This document shows positions 32,933-42,417 of a DNA stretch of 64,000 bases, piece by piece; the stretch's first letter is position 1, and each line of letters begins with the position of its first letter. Where the stretch lies: positions 248,001 to 312,000 of the forward strand of contig NZ_JADPKA010000026.1 of the NCBI RefSeq assembly GCF_023073715.1, in the 5' to 3' direction. This stretch comes from Bradyrhizobium sp. 164 (GTDB taxonomy: Bacteria; Pseudomonadota; Alphaproteobacteria; Rhizobiales; Xanthobacteraceae). The translations under genes were made by a program, and so were the position numbers. The notes under the pieces are model-generated. The model was given only the letters and a program-made list of their open reading frames with translations. It was not told the origin of the DNA and did not search any database.

Positions 32933-35085
32933 GTTCCTGGTCCTTGCGATGGCCGGCGTTGCAGGAAGTCGTACCCGACAATGTGAGCAGGGGCGCCGCT
33001 GATCGCGCGCGCGGCCGCCGCACCGGACATCACGGCTCCCTCGATTGCCGTGGTGTTGAAACCGTGCCGGCTGCCCTCGCCGGCAAGGATGAGGTTGTTG
33101 AAGCCGGTCTGGTCGGGATGCAGCCGATACTGCGTCGTTCCCGCTGCCGACAGCGTGCAGCATTCGGTCGGGTCGATATTGGCGCGCCAGAACTGCTGGT
33201 TGAAACGTGCTGTGCCGACGGCCGGCTCCGTCACGTGCAGCACGTCGAAATCGAAGGCGCCGTTGGGATCAGCGAGTGGCCACAGGCCGTAGGACGACTC
33301 GTTGAGCCACGCGATCGCCTGGGTCCGGATCTCATCATGGGCCTGGGCGGGAACGCCTGTATTGGAGGAGGGCTGCCGGAATAGCGTCGTCTTGTATGTT
33401 CCAGTGAGATAGTGCAGGGACTGCGGCCTCGGCCCCTGCCAGGTTTCGAACGGCAACACCTGGGTCATGTCGGCCCAGATGTTTAGATACTCGGGCCCTG
33501 AAACGGTCGCGGCTTTGCCGGTGGTCCAGCCGAGGCCGGCACTGGTCGGGTCGCACCACAGCTGGACCGACTGCGTCGGCACGACACCGACATTCTGAAC
33601 GTACGAGGCAAACGCTCCGTTCTTGGCGATCAGCTCCGCGCACATGCTGGCGTCAGCGCCATTCAGGGGCTTGTAGGCGCCGAGCGAGATCGCAAGGACC
33701 GCGATGTGGAAATCCGTTCCGAGATGAAGCTCCTCGGGTGGTCCGACGGGCGGCCGATCGCACCAATAGCTCTCAAAATTGACCTTTGCGGCCTTCATCT
33801 CGGCGCCGTCGACGAGTTGCTCCCAAAGCGGCTCGGCCGGCCAGACAGTCAATCCATCCGCAAGATCGTAGGTGGGCTGGTAGTCGCCGGAGATCGTCTC
33901 CACCTGCTTGTCCATCCGGATCGTCTGGATCAGCGTCCCGTCCGGCGACAAGCCGAGATGTGTCACCTTGCGGAAAAATTTGAAGCTCACGCCCAACGAA
34001 ACAAGATGCTCGTACAGCGGCGCGACGATCACCTCGCCCATGCCGGCCTGGATGTCCCACATCATGGCGCCCTTGTAGGTTCCGATCAGACGCATGATGA
34101 CGCCGAGCCCGGAGCCCGCGGCGTAGGATGGACGCGACACATCACCGTCCTCGTACTGATACAAGGTGTCGTAGAGGACGCGAATGACCGAGGACGTGTT
34201 AACGATCGTGGGGTTGGCGCCGTGGTTGATCAACCAGGCGCGAAAGTCGTAGCCGTCGAGCGCTTCGAGGGGACGGTCCGGCACGACCAAATCCCAGAAA
34301 ATGCCGGCAGAGGTTGCTGCGAAGATATCGAGGACTTCGGTCAGGATGCGGTGATCGAGTGGAGATGCCTCCACGAATTCCGCCCTCTGTTCACCCACGA
34401 ACTTCCGTCCGGCCAGCGCATCGCGCGCCCACCGGACGAGGTCGTGAAATTCTTTCATGTCCTGTTCGGTCAGCTTGCGAAGATCTGAACCGTGAGCACG
34501 CAGGTGGTTCTGCGCCGCTCTCACCGCACCCGCCGGTGTCGCAGTATCCGACGACAGCGCCAGGGCTCCGGTGGGCGGCAGCCAGCCGGCCGCAGCGACC
34601 GCCTCTGCGGGGGCCGGTTGCTGCAGGCGACGTTCAATCGCCTCCGCGATCCAGCCGGCGACCATCTGCATCATCTGGCCCCAGCTCGGCAGGAGTGTGC
34701 CGTCACCGGGCGTTCCATCGTTGGTCGGCCAGGTCAGTGGCCAGTACGTCCATCGGCCGTTGTCGTAAACGCCGATCGGCGTGTAGCTTTGCGGCGTCAC
34801 GGCGGCCGTCCAGTCCGTCAGCATGCCGCCGGGCGGATTCGCCGCATAAAGCTCCTGGAGCATCTGAAAGGTGTTTTCGTAGCAGCCGAACCAGACGTGA
34901 AGGCCGTGCTCGAGATTGCGTCCCAGATCGTCCCTTCCGCTTGCTGCCTTGCCGCCGAGCCGCCAACCAAGCTGGTACACCGCGACCTCGTATCGATCGC
35001 GCAGAGCGTGGGTCTTGGTAAGGTGATAGGCCGCGCTCAGCCCGGCCATGCCTCCGCCGAGAATCGCGATCTTCTGCTTCGCCAT
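32929..35085 (-). CDS. Large FAD-dependent oxidoreductase, first of the pair
   Basis: A 718-residue flavoprotein with IAILGGGMAGLSAAYHLTK at the N-terminus, a GWRLGGKAASGRDD loop, HGLHVWFGCYEN and a C-terminal LILAGEGSRHGFNTTAIEGA motif. Same overall plan as the gene at 29909, including GLH and FGCY/MGCY segments, so the two arose by duplication, but they have diverged strongly. It starts 17 bases after the cyclase stop, within one operon. Reaction unknown; family members oxidise C-C or C-N bonds. Confidence 0.86.
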   Translation of the reverse strand: MAKQKIAILGGGMAGLSAAYHLTKTHALRDRYEVAVYQLGWRLGGKAASGRDDLGRNLEHGLHVWFGCYENTFQMLQELYAANPPGGMLTDWTAAVTPQSYTPIGVYDNGRWTYWPLTWPTNDGTPGDGTLLPSWGQMMQMVAGWIAEAIERRLQQPAPAEAVAAAGWLPPTGALALSSDTATPAGAVRAAQNHLRAHGSDLRKLTEQDMKEFHDLVRWARDALAGRKFVGEQRAEFVEASPLDHRILTEVLDIFAATSAGIFWDLVVPDRPLEALDGYDFRAWLINHGANPTIVNTSSVIRVLYDTLYQYEDGDVSRPSYAAGSGLGVIMRLIGTYKGAMMWDIQAGMGEVIVAPLYEHLVSLGVSFKFFRKVTHLGLSPDGTLIQTIRMDKQVETISGDYQPTYDLADGLTVWPAEPLWEQLVDGAEMKAAKVNFESYWCDRPPVGPPEELHLGTDFHIAVLAISLGAYKPLNGADASMCAELIAKNGAFASYVQNVGVVPTQSVQLWCDPTSAGLGWTTGKAATVSGPEYLNIWADMTQVLPFETWQGPRPQSLHYLTGTYKTTLFRQPSSNTGVPAQAHDEIRTQAIAWLNESSYGLWPLADPNGAFDFDVLHVTEPAVGTARFNQQFWRANIDPTECCTLSAAGTTQYRLHPDQTGFNNLILAGEGSRHGFNTTAIEGAVMSGAAAARAISGAPAHIVGYDFLQRRPSQGPGT

Positions 35086-35102
35086 CGATCTTTCCTCTCA
35101 TG

Positions 35103-38100
35103 CTACGCCCGGATGGCTGAGTGACCCTCGCGCTTGACTGCTGCAGCCGTCATTAAATCGTAGCCCCACGGCCGGGCTCCCAGGCCATCGAGCATCGACA
35201 TTCCCTGTTCGTAGTGGTGCTCGCGCGCGGCGTTGTCGGGCAGGGCTTGCGCGAGCCCGAGATGACCCAATGCCTCCTCAAGCGGCATCTGCAATCGTCG
35301 CGCCCAACCCTGCGCACGGCGGAACTGACGGATCGCTCGGCTCTGCCGTCCCGAGGCCAATGCAAAGCGGCCTTCGAGCACGTGCGCGCGCGGGCGGCAT
35401 ATCCGCGTCCGCGCTGCGTAGGCCGATACGGCGCGGCACGCCTCGGCCGTGCGCGCATGCAAGCCGTCGTCGCGCTTGCCGTCAGCCTGGCTTTGCTCGA
35501 GCAGTTCGAGGAACACGGCAGCCACGCTGCTGACGCTGTTGTACGCCGAGCCCATCGTGCAGAAGCCGGCGGCCAGGTTCTGCAATGCCTCGTCGGCACC
35601 GCGCCGTGCGCCCTCGATGTCGCCTGCCCTGAGACGAGCGGCAGCGGCAACGCCGTCGCAGAGGTGGCGTTCGGCCGGATAGAGAACGAGCTCCCGCACC
35701 GCTTCCATCCGTCGCACCGCGGCAGCAGGCGGGCGGCCCTCCAGCATATCGAGTGCCGACTGACCGGCGAGCAACCAGATCCGCACCGCATTCGTTTCGG
35801 CCCCCTCCGCGTCCCATCCGAACTCGCTGAGGATGGCACGCGCTTCGCGGTAGTTCGCGGCGGCCATCGCGATATACCCGAGCACCGCGCGGCACGACTG
35901 TCGGCGAAACCGGTCGCCGAGCCGCTCGAACAGCTTGGCGCCATCCTGCAGAAGCGTACGCGCCTCGTCCCAGTCACAAGTGTGCAGCGAGTAGACCGCG
36001 CCATAGAGACGGGCAAAACCCTGGTCCCGCAATTCTCCGACACGTTTGGATTCGTCGATTGCGCGTTGACGATAGTAGCGGCCCAGCGCATGCAGGCGCG
36101 TCGTTCCAAGTCCGATCGCGAGCGCCCCGTATCCGCCGATCGTCTCCGAGACCGCACCAACTTTTTCGGCCTGGTTCAACGCCGCGAGCGTATCGTGCTC
36201 CAGCTCGGTGGATTGGCACATGAAGTAGGCGCGCTCGGCGAGGCGTGTATGCAGAAGGGCGGACAGCCGCTCCCGTTGGCGGGTAACTTCATCGCATGGC
36301 GTTCGCATCAAGCCGACTCGGTGCGCGGCTTGTCGAGCGAGCTGCCGAATCGTGGAGAGCCTCATCTGGAGGGGGGTCTCCGGCCTCTTGATCCTGTTCA
36401 GCCGCATGCATTCCCGGAAATAGCCCTCGGCGTCACCGAAGCGCGCCAAGGCGTGGAGCGCTTCTCCTCTCAGGAACGCGAAGGTCGAGCGCTGGGCGTC
36501 GGTCAGCGCCAGCCGTGCGGTCCTGGCCAGACGGTCGGCGCGCTCCACATGCATCAGCGCGTCATCATTGGCAGAGCGGAGCACGGCGAGGCTCGCCGCC
36601 GACAGGCGAAACTCGACCGCTCTCGCCGTCTCGCCCGCGTGCTCGCAATGATGGGCGAGCTCCGAATAGTGCGGCTCCAGCGCCTCCGCGCGCCGCCGCT
36701 CGATCTGCTCGACGAGATGAAGATGGATCGATCGTCGTTGCGCATAGCTCAGGAGCTCGTATGTCGCTTCCTGAATGATCACATGGCGGAAGGCATGCGC
36801 GGCGCTGTCTCCTCCGGATGCGGGCTCCAGAATGCCCGCGAGGGCCAGGCGCCGCACGCTCATCTCGAGGCTGCGCGCCTCGCTCGGAAGCGGATAGATC
36901 GCCCGCAATGTGTCCATGTCGAAAACGCGGCCGATGACGCTCGCAACCTTAGCCACGAGCTGATCGGCCTGACCAAGATGGTCGATGCGTCCGACGACCA
37001 GGTCACGGAGCTTTTGCGGCACCGCGGCGGCTCTGAGATCGGACGCATGCACGAGACATTTCCCCTCCCGTGCTTCGATCAACCCATGCTCCTGCAGCGA
37101 AAGCACGAGCTGCTCGATATGGATCGGCAAGCCTTGCGACTGTCCGTAGACGAAATCGACCAGCCGGCGTGGGACGGACATGACGTTCAGGAGATCGCAG
37201 ATGATCTGCGTCGTGCCTTTCGAGTCAATCCGTGTAACCGGGATGCGGCGGGACGCACGCTGGATGACCCGTCCGCCGTGCGGCGCCTCCGTCGCATCGA
37301 ACGGCCGCGACGTCACCACGATCAGCAGCCGGGGCAATCTGCGCGCCAGCGCCAGCAGAAGGTCCGCCGACAGCGCATCGATCCAGTGCAAATCGTCGAG
37401 CAGGATCAAAGGGGCCCGATCCGCCATTCTTCGGGCGGCGAGCGCAACGATGATATCCTCTATGCCCGCCTGTCGCGCCGCGCCCTTGATCTGGGCAGCA
37501 AGTTCGCTGCTCGGCAATCCGAGCGGCATCACGTCCTCGATCAAGGCCGCCTTCTCGATGAGGTCAGTTTCGGCAAGCGCCTCGTGAAGTCGTGTCCGCA
37601 GCAGAGGCGGGCTCACGGGTTCGCGGTCGCCGGGCTCGCGCAGCAATTGCTGCACGAAATTGCGGAAGACGTAGTAGGGCGTCGCGCGCTCGATCACGTG
37701 CGTGGCAGCGACGATCGTCGTGTGGCGACTGCGTTCGGCCGCCTCACGCAAGGCCTGGAGCAATCGGGATTTGCCAGCGCCTGGTTCGCCTTCCAGAACG
37801 ACGAGGCCGCCTTCACCACTGCCGAGCCCTCGCGTCAATTCCGCATATTCGGCATCGCGCCCGACGAGCGCTTTCTGCCCGGCGGGCGAGTGCGCAGGTG
37901 CCGCGAATGCCTGCGAAAGGCGGTGTACGGCAAGCGGACGCCCGCGCCCCTTGACCGAGATTTCCTCGGCTGGCGAGAAGGCGAACCGCCCGCTCGCCGC
38001 GCGGGCCGTCTCGGCATCGTAGAGCACGTCGTCGTCGGCGGCCTGCATGAGCCGCGCGCCGTAGTTCATGACGGGTCCGTTCAAGACGTAGTCGCGTCGC

Positions 38101-39236
38101 GCCGCGTTGCCGACCAGGCCGCAGAATACGCGGCCCGTCGCCACGCCGAGCGAGTGCGGTATGCCGAGCTTCGAGGCGTCCTCACGAATGCGTTCGGCGA
38201 TCCCGACCGCGTGAGCCGCATTGCTTTCCGAGCCGAAGGACGGCAAGCCGCAGACGATGAGTGCGATGACGCCTTTTTCGTTAGCGACCACCCGCAGAAT
38301 TTCGACATCGAGCGCCTCCGCGGCTTTCGCGACGACCTCGAACATCGTTTGCAGCCGAGCCTGGGCGGAGCCGTCGGGAAGCTCCGGTGCGCTGAGCCGA
38401 ACATAGATAAGGCTCACGGCCCGGAATTCGGTCAGCCAGGCTACGAGATCGGACTGGCCGCGCGCGACGACCACGCGCGGCAGGAACGATTTTGGCGTGG
38501 ACCACGAGAGCGGAATCGGACCAGGCGCCGGGCCGCGATCCGCTGGCCCCGTGTCGACCAAGGCGTCGAGGCGTGCCGCGGCGTGCATCGCTTCGCCGTG
38601 AGAGCCAATCGGTTCGAGCTTCGCTGCGGCGCCGAGCATTTGCGCGACCGCATCGTCGACGATCACCTCGCCCGGCTCGACCTCGTGCGAGATCGCGCTG
38701 ATCGTGCGCAACGGCTCGCCGGCGAGAACATGAAAGCGCCGCCCGCTGTTGCCGGAAAGAATGACCGAGGTGAATTTGCCGGCGACCAGCGTCACTCGGT
38801 GGCGAAGCGAGGCGGGCGGCTGGACCGGCCAATGGAGCTGGACCTCGCGCAGGCCAATTGCAGCCCGTGCGGCTGAGACGGCCGGGGTGCTCGTCGATCC
38901 GGCGGCGCGCCAAAGCGCGATCGCGGCGTCGCCATCAATGCCCACCACGTCGCCGCCATGCGCCAGCACAATGTTGATCACGCAGCGGAAATAGTCGTTG
39001 AGGACGTCCCCGAGCCGCTCGGCGCCATCGGGACCGGACGCGGCCACCAGATCGGTCATGGACGTGGAGTCGACGATGTCGACGAAGAGAACGATTCCGT
39101 CGATGTCGCGAAAGCGAAAGCCTTCGGCGTCACCTCCGTCCGCCAGCTCCTGATAGAGTAAGTTCGAGGCGAAGCCTTGGAGCCGCTGGTCCAAAAGGGG
39201 AGTAGACAAAACTGCCCTCCCGAGGTGCGGGATCAT
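35103..39236 (-). CDS. Soluble-adenylyl-cyclase-like protein: two cyclase domains, ATPase, TPR-like tail
   Basis: A 1377-residue protein. C1 (about 44-180) has the two metal-binding aspartates D53 (LFVDIVDST) and D103 (GIDGDAAIALW). C2 (about 272-410) has lost those but keeps the substrate lysine K321 (NEKGVIALIVCGLP) and the transition-state pair N391/R395 (VMNYGARL), so one composite active site can form. A Walker A (GEPGAGKS, 483-490) and Walker B (LILLDDLHWID) mark an AAA/STAND ATPase, and the C-terminal ~500 residues are helical TPR-like. Order, size and residue spacing match mammalian soluble adenylyl cyclase. It heads the operon with the two FAD oxidoreductases. Cyclase activity and bicarbonate sensing are inference. 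Confidence 0.9.
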   Translation of the reverse strand: MIPHLGRAVLSTPLLDQRLQGFASNLLYQELADGGDAEGFRFRDIDGIVLFVDIVDSTSMTDLVAASGPDGAERLGDVLNDYFRCVINIVLAHGGDVVGIDGDAAIALWRAAGSTSTPAVSAARAAIGLREVQLHWPVQPPASLRHRVTLVAGKFTSVILSGNSGRRFHVLAGEPLRTISAISHEVEPGEVIVDDAVAQMLGAAAKLEPIGSHGEAMHAAARLDALVDTGPADRGPAPGPIPLSWSTPKSFLPRVVVARGQSDLVAWLTEFRAVSLIYVRLSAPELPDGSAQARLQTMFEVVAKAAEALDVEILRVVANEKGVIALIVCGLPSFGSESNAAHAVGIAERIREDASKLGIPHSLGVATGRVFCGLVGNAARRDYVLNGPVMNYGARLMQAADDDVLYDAETARAASGRFAFSPAEEISVKGRGRPLAVHRLSQAFAAPAHSPAGQKALVGRDAEYAELTRGLGSGEGGLVVLEGEPGAGKSRLLQALREAAERSRHTTIVAATHVIERATPYYVFRNFVQQLLREPGDREPVSPPLLRTRLHEALAETDLIEKAALIEDVMPLGLPSSELAAQIKGAARQAGIEDIIVALAARRMADRAPLILLDDLHWIDALSADLLLALARRLPRLLIVVTSRPFDATEAPHGGRVIQRASRRIPVTRIDSKGTTQIICDLLNVMSVPRRLVDFVYGQSQGLPIHIEQLVLSLQEHGLIEAREGKCLVHASDLRAAAVPQKLRDLVVGRIDHLGQADQLVAKVASVIGRVFDMDTLRAIYPLPSEARSLEMSVRRLALAGILEPASGGDSAAHAFRHVIIQEATYELLSYAQRRSIHLHLVEQIERRRAEALEPHYSELAHHCEHAGETARAVEFRLSAASLAVLRSANDDALMHVERADRLARTARLALTDAQRSTFAFLRGEALHALARFGDAEGYFRECMRLNRIKRPETPLQMRLSTIRQLARQAAHRVGLMRTPCDEVTRQRERLSALLHTRLAERAYFMCQSTELEHDTLAALNQAEKVGAVSETIGGYGALAIGLGTTRLHALGRYYRQRAIDESKRVGELRDQGFARLYGAVYSLHTCDWDEARTLLQDGAKLFERLGDRFRRQSCRAVLGYIAMAAANYREARAILSEFGWDAEGAETNAVRIWLLAGQSALDMLEGRPPAAAVRRMEAVRELVLYPAERHLCDGVAAAARLRAGDIEGARRGADEALQNLAAGFCTMGSAYNSVSSVAAVFLELLEQSQADGKRDDGLHARTAEACRAVSAYAARTRICRPRAHVLEGRFALASGRQSRAIRQFRRAQGWARRLQMPLEEALGHLGLAQALPDNAAREHHYEQGMSMLDGLGARPWGYDLMTAAAVKREGHSAIRA

Positions 39237-39466
39237 TCACTGTATCAATGCACTACCGAAGCGCGTCTGACCGTGAACGGCTTCACATATCGGCAAATTA
39301 CGTCTGGTTGTTCCAATGCTAACCTTCAGCTTCGGCGGTGTAAACAAACAATTGGGCACCTCTCGGAATCACGTCATCGATGTCGCCGGAAGCGACTAAT
39401 TCACTTGCTTTCGCAATGTCTTCGAAGCCGTCGGGTTGATGGGATCCTGTCGCGAATGGCGCGCCG

Positions 39467-39775
39467 TCATTTTGTCGCCCGCCTGCTCCTGCGCGTCGAT
39501 CCCAGTTTCGCCTTGACGTGGTCCTTCGGCCAAAGCGCGCCTTCGGGCAGAACCCGGACGCGGCCGTCATCATCGTTGCTGACTAGAACCTGGTCGCTTA
39601 CATCGCCATCGATGCGGGTCAGCCTGAGATCGGTCTCGGGCGTCCAGCCGAGGGTGATGTCGACGTCACCAGGGAACACCTGCCAGCGTGAGCCGTCGTC
39701 GAGCTCGACGATATGGCTTTCGGAATGGGATACGATCCTCAAGGCTCGATCTCCAGCTTTCACGACGATAGCGGG
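39467..39775 (-). pseudogene. 5'-truncated hypothetical gene
   Basis: Read leftward, VVKAGDRALRIVSHSESHIV and WQVFPGDVDITLGWTPETDL belong to a conserved small Bradyrhizobium protein by my recollection. The beginning, where a signal peptide would be expected, is replaced at about 39775 by sequence belonging to the opposite-strand cyclase relic. An ATG at 39797 could still start a chimeric protein. Confidence 0.55.
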
Positions 39776-40115
39776 GCGTGATCTGGCGGAGCGCATCCCG
39801 AATGCCAAATACATTGAATACTCAAACGGAGGACATGCCTTCTGGTTCGGCGATGCCGAGGCACTTCTCGGCGATATCGAAGAATTCATCACGGGAGATC
39901 ATGAGAATTTATCGAATGATTTCGAGCGAGTTTTGATCACGATTCTATTCACCGACATCGTCGATTCGACCCGCAGCGCAGCCAGGATGGGCGACCTAGC
40001 ATGGCGTCGGTTGTTGGACCAACACCACCAAATGGCAAGCGGGATCGTAAAGAAGCATCGCGGTAATCTCGTTAAATCTATCGTCGACGGATTCTTGGCA
40101 ACCTGGGCATCTTTT
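39776..40115 (+). pseudogene. Remnant of alpha/beta-hydrolase-adenylate cyclase fusion
   Basis: RDLAERIPNAKYIEYSNGGH is the last part of an alpha/beta-hydrolase domain, followed by LITILFTDIVDSTRSAARMG and HRGNLVKSIVDGFLATW from a class III cyclase domain. The 5' hydrolase part is missing at the junction near 39775 and homology fades after about 40110. Too little remains for a catalytic domain. Confidence 0.78.
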
Positions 40116-40269
40116 CTCAGGTTGATGGAGCGCTCTTCAGGGGGCGTAATACTGAGGCCGCGGTCAGGCTTATCCGCGAATCGGCCGCGGGTTTGGTTTA
40201 TAGAATTGGAAAGCAACTCTAGACTCTGCAGCGCGACGTCCGAGGCAGCCAATCCCGAAATGCCCGGTG

Positions 40270-40488
40270 TCAGTCCGGCATGAGGCTACTCGGCTGTTTC
40301 CCAGCCAACTCGCGGCCGGCGAAGTTAAGCTCCAGATCTCTAAGGTGTTCGATCAACTGCTCTATGATCTCGTGATAGTCGGATGGCGTCAATGAATGCA
40401 CGCCGCGCAACGCCAATTCATCCTGAAGAATCGTCGACAACAAGCCTGTCAGTCGTCTGAGCGAGCATGGATAAATCTGAAGTCTCAT
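40270..40488 (-). CDS. Small hypothetical protein
   Basis: A 72-residue protein with a helical core (GLLSTILQDELALRGVHSLT, YHEIIEQLIEHLRDLELNF). It lies just downstream of the PilZ pseudogene on the same strand. No domain recognised. Confidence 0.45.
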   Translation of the reverse strand: MRLQIYPCSLRRLTGLLSTILQDELALRGVHSLTPSDYHEIIEQLIEHLRDLELNFAGRELAGKQPSSLMPD

Positions 40489-40521
40489 TGTGAACCGACG
40501 AGACGTTTCTCTGCGTTCGGT

Positions 40522-40794
40522 TTACTCTTTGTCTTCTGTGACGAACTGAACTCCGACGTGAGAACCATCCACCCAAATTACAGCGCCGAAATGCCAGACC
40601 CGTGGAGGACAGAACCAAGAAGAATTCCTGTGCTTTCAGGGGATCTGTCGAGCCGTCAACCTCAAGCTTGGCACCCATTGCAGAGGCATCGACAAGGGTC
40701 AGCTTCGCCGCCACGTCCCGTGGACACCCATGATGCTGACCGTATGCTTGTGTTCAAAGCGAACACGGTGAGCTTTTCGGTTGTTTTCCATCAT
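40522..40794 (-). pseudogene. PilZ-domain gene broken by two frameshifts
   Basis: The start reads MMENNRKAHRVRFEHKHTV with the PilZ RxxxR motif region, but a missing base turns the expected R-S-C-T into a stop after GTWRRS. In the next frame the protein continues as TLVDASAMGAKLEVDGSTD and FFLVLSSTGLAFRRCNL; a second shift gives VDGSHVGVQFVTEDKE and a stop at 40522. Restoring two single bases would give an intact ~90-residue PilZ protein. PilZ domains usually bind cyclic di-GMP. Confidence 0.72.
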
Positions 40795-41262
40795 CTGCAA
40801 TCCCTAATTTCAAATCAGTTTCTCCAAATAAATGCGCCGCCTTCCTGCGCGTCTCTGCAATAAGCAAACTCGATCTTCGCCGACTGAGCCAGTAGAGCCG
40901 TCTTCTGGCCGCTTCATTTAGTTGTGTCTGTCCCACCATCAATCGGATGCAGCTACTCGCAAGCTCATAAATCAAGACAGCCCGAGCGAATGTCATCTGT
41001 TGTTTGAATGTCGAGAGCTTGAACCTGCGACAACAGAGCGGCGACGTTCGGCCCAATGCCGGGCAGTCTCTGGCATGAGGGACTTGTCTCAGATTTCGCC
41101 TTGTATGGCTGCCGAAATATGAGCACTGAGGACATTGTCGCAATTCTCAATTCCGGATCGGCATGGCCTTGCCGAACATAAACAGGAGACGATGAAAAAT
41201 AGAGCGATACGAATACACCCGACTTGTTTGCTGGGCCTTCTCCCAAGAATTCGGATCGAGCC
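40795..41262. other. Stretch with no supported gene
   Basis: Leftward frames are open but lack coherent codon use. One contains RLPGIGPNVAALL, which resembles a helix-hairpin-helix phrase, but nothing around it supports a gene. Confidence 0.35.
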
Positions 41263-41601
41263 ATGAACGCCGCCCATTTCAATTCGCTCTCCCTTGACGA
41301 GCTCTGGAGATTTCATCAGCAGGTCACCGCCAGCCTTACTCAGAAAATGTTAGTGCAAAAAGCAAAATTGGAGGAACGGCTCCACAAGATTGGACTCGCT
41401 GACGAGGCCACAAGGTTCGATCGTAAGCGCCGTCCATACCCGCCCGTTCGTCCCAAATATCGCAATCCAAGGAACCCGGCGGAGACATGGTCGGGTCGCG
41501 GCAGGCTGCCTCGCTGGCTGCGGCCGCAGCTTCGAGGCGGCGGGAAGTTGGACGACTTCCTAATCGACCAGACTTCGGTTCAAAAGCGGCAGACCAATTG
41601 A
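41263..41601 (+). CDS. H-NS histone family protein
   Basis: A 112-residue protein with an N-terminal coiled-coil-like oligomerisation part (SLDELWRFHQQVTASLTQKM) and the C-terminal DNA-binding motif YRNPRNPAETWSGRGRLPRWL. H-NS relatives bind curved AT-rich DNA and silence foreign genes. ATG 41263 is chosen because it opens the conserved N-terminal region; longer readings add unrelated residues. It lies in a mosaic, relic-rich region with an integrase, where such a silencer makes sense. Confidence 0.85.
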   Translation: MNAAHFNSLSLDELWRFHQQVTASLTQKMLVQKAKLEERLHKIGLADEATRFDRKRRPYPPVRPKYRNPRNPAETWSGRGRLPRWLRPQLRGGGKLDDFLIDQTSVQKRQTN

Positions 41602-42417
41602 GCGCTGCGGGCGCGACCGCGTTGGAAAGAAGGCCAACCCCACATCCTTTCCTTGTCTGGCATCCGTTTGGCTTCTCCGACTGAAAGAACACGAAGGCCA
41701 GCGCCGCAGCATCGAACAGCCCTATCGGGCAATCTTCATTCACCACGGCTTGCGTTGGCGGTGGAACGTCTCGCTCTAACGCCCGTGCGAGCCGGTAGGG
41801 TTTGCTTTCTGAGGTCATCGCCGAGACGCGAGCATACGCCGAACTGACATGTTGGCGCTCGTATGTATGTCCCCGCACTCCAGTAGCTTGGACGCGTGGA
41901 CACCAATACACAGGCTCTAGACGCGAGCGGACGTTCTACGAAGCTGGAGACATCCGTCGAATGGCCCAAGGACTCGATCGCGGCACCCACAGTAAGTGAT
42001 GAAGCGACTACACCAGCGCGACAACGCCGCGCATTTGTAGGTCGAACGAAAGTGCGCACTCGATCCGACTTACGATAAGTTCTGCTAGGATCGGGCGAGG
42101 GCACGCATCGTTAGCCACTGGCGCGACCGCGAGAAACTGCGCAACATCGACTTGGCTAGCGTGGGCAAGCGGCTATGGAGCTCCGGGATGGGGCCGCCGA
42201 AGTCGGAGCGATCAACGCGCTGATGCCGAGTTCGGAAGCGGACGCGCTTGCAAAACACAGTCCCACCGTCATTTGGTCGCTCCGGGGGCCGCCAGACATC
42301 ACTCCTTTGGTCTTCTGCGTGTGATGCGCCGCTGATTTATTCGTGCCGAGATGCATCGGCTGTTAAGGGTTGATTTAGTTCCCGGCACGATCATTGGGGA
42401 CCACAAGGGACCCGAGC
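41602..42417. other. Stretch with no supported gene
   Basis: Several short frames are open on both strands, none with a recognisable domain. A rightward 60-codon frame at 41896-42078 and a piece near 42170-42320 (ELRDGAAEVGAINALMPSS) look faintly protein-like but cannot be assigned. Confidence 0.35.

Noticed and set aside
35214..38876. A 1220-codon rightward open frame opposite the cyclase gene
   Set aside because: Antisense shadow of the cyclase/ATPase/TPR gene, which carries clear catalytic motifs on the other strand.
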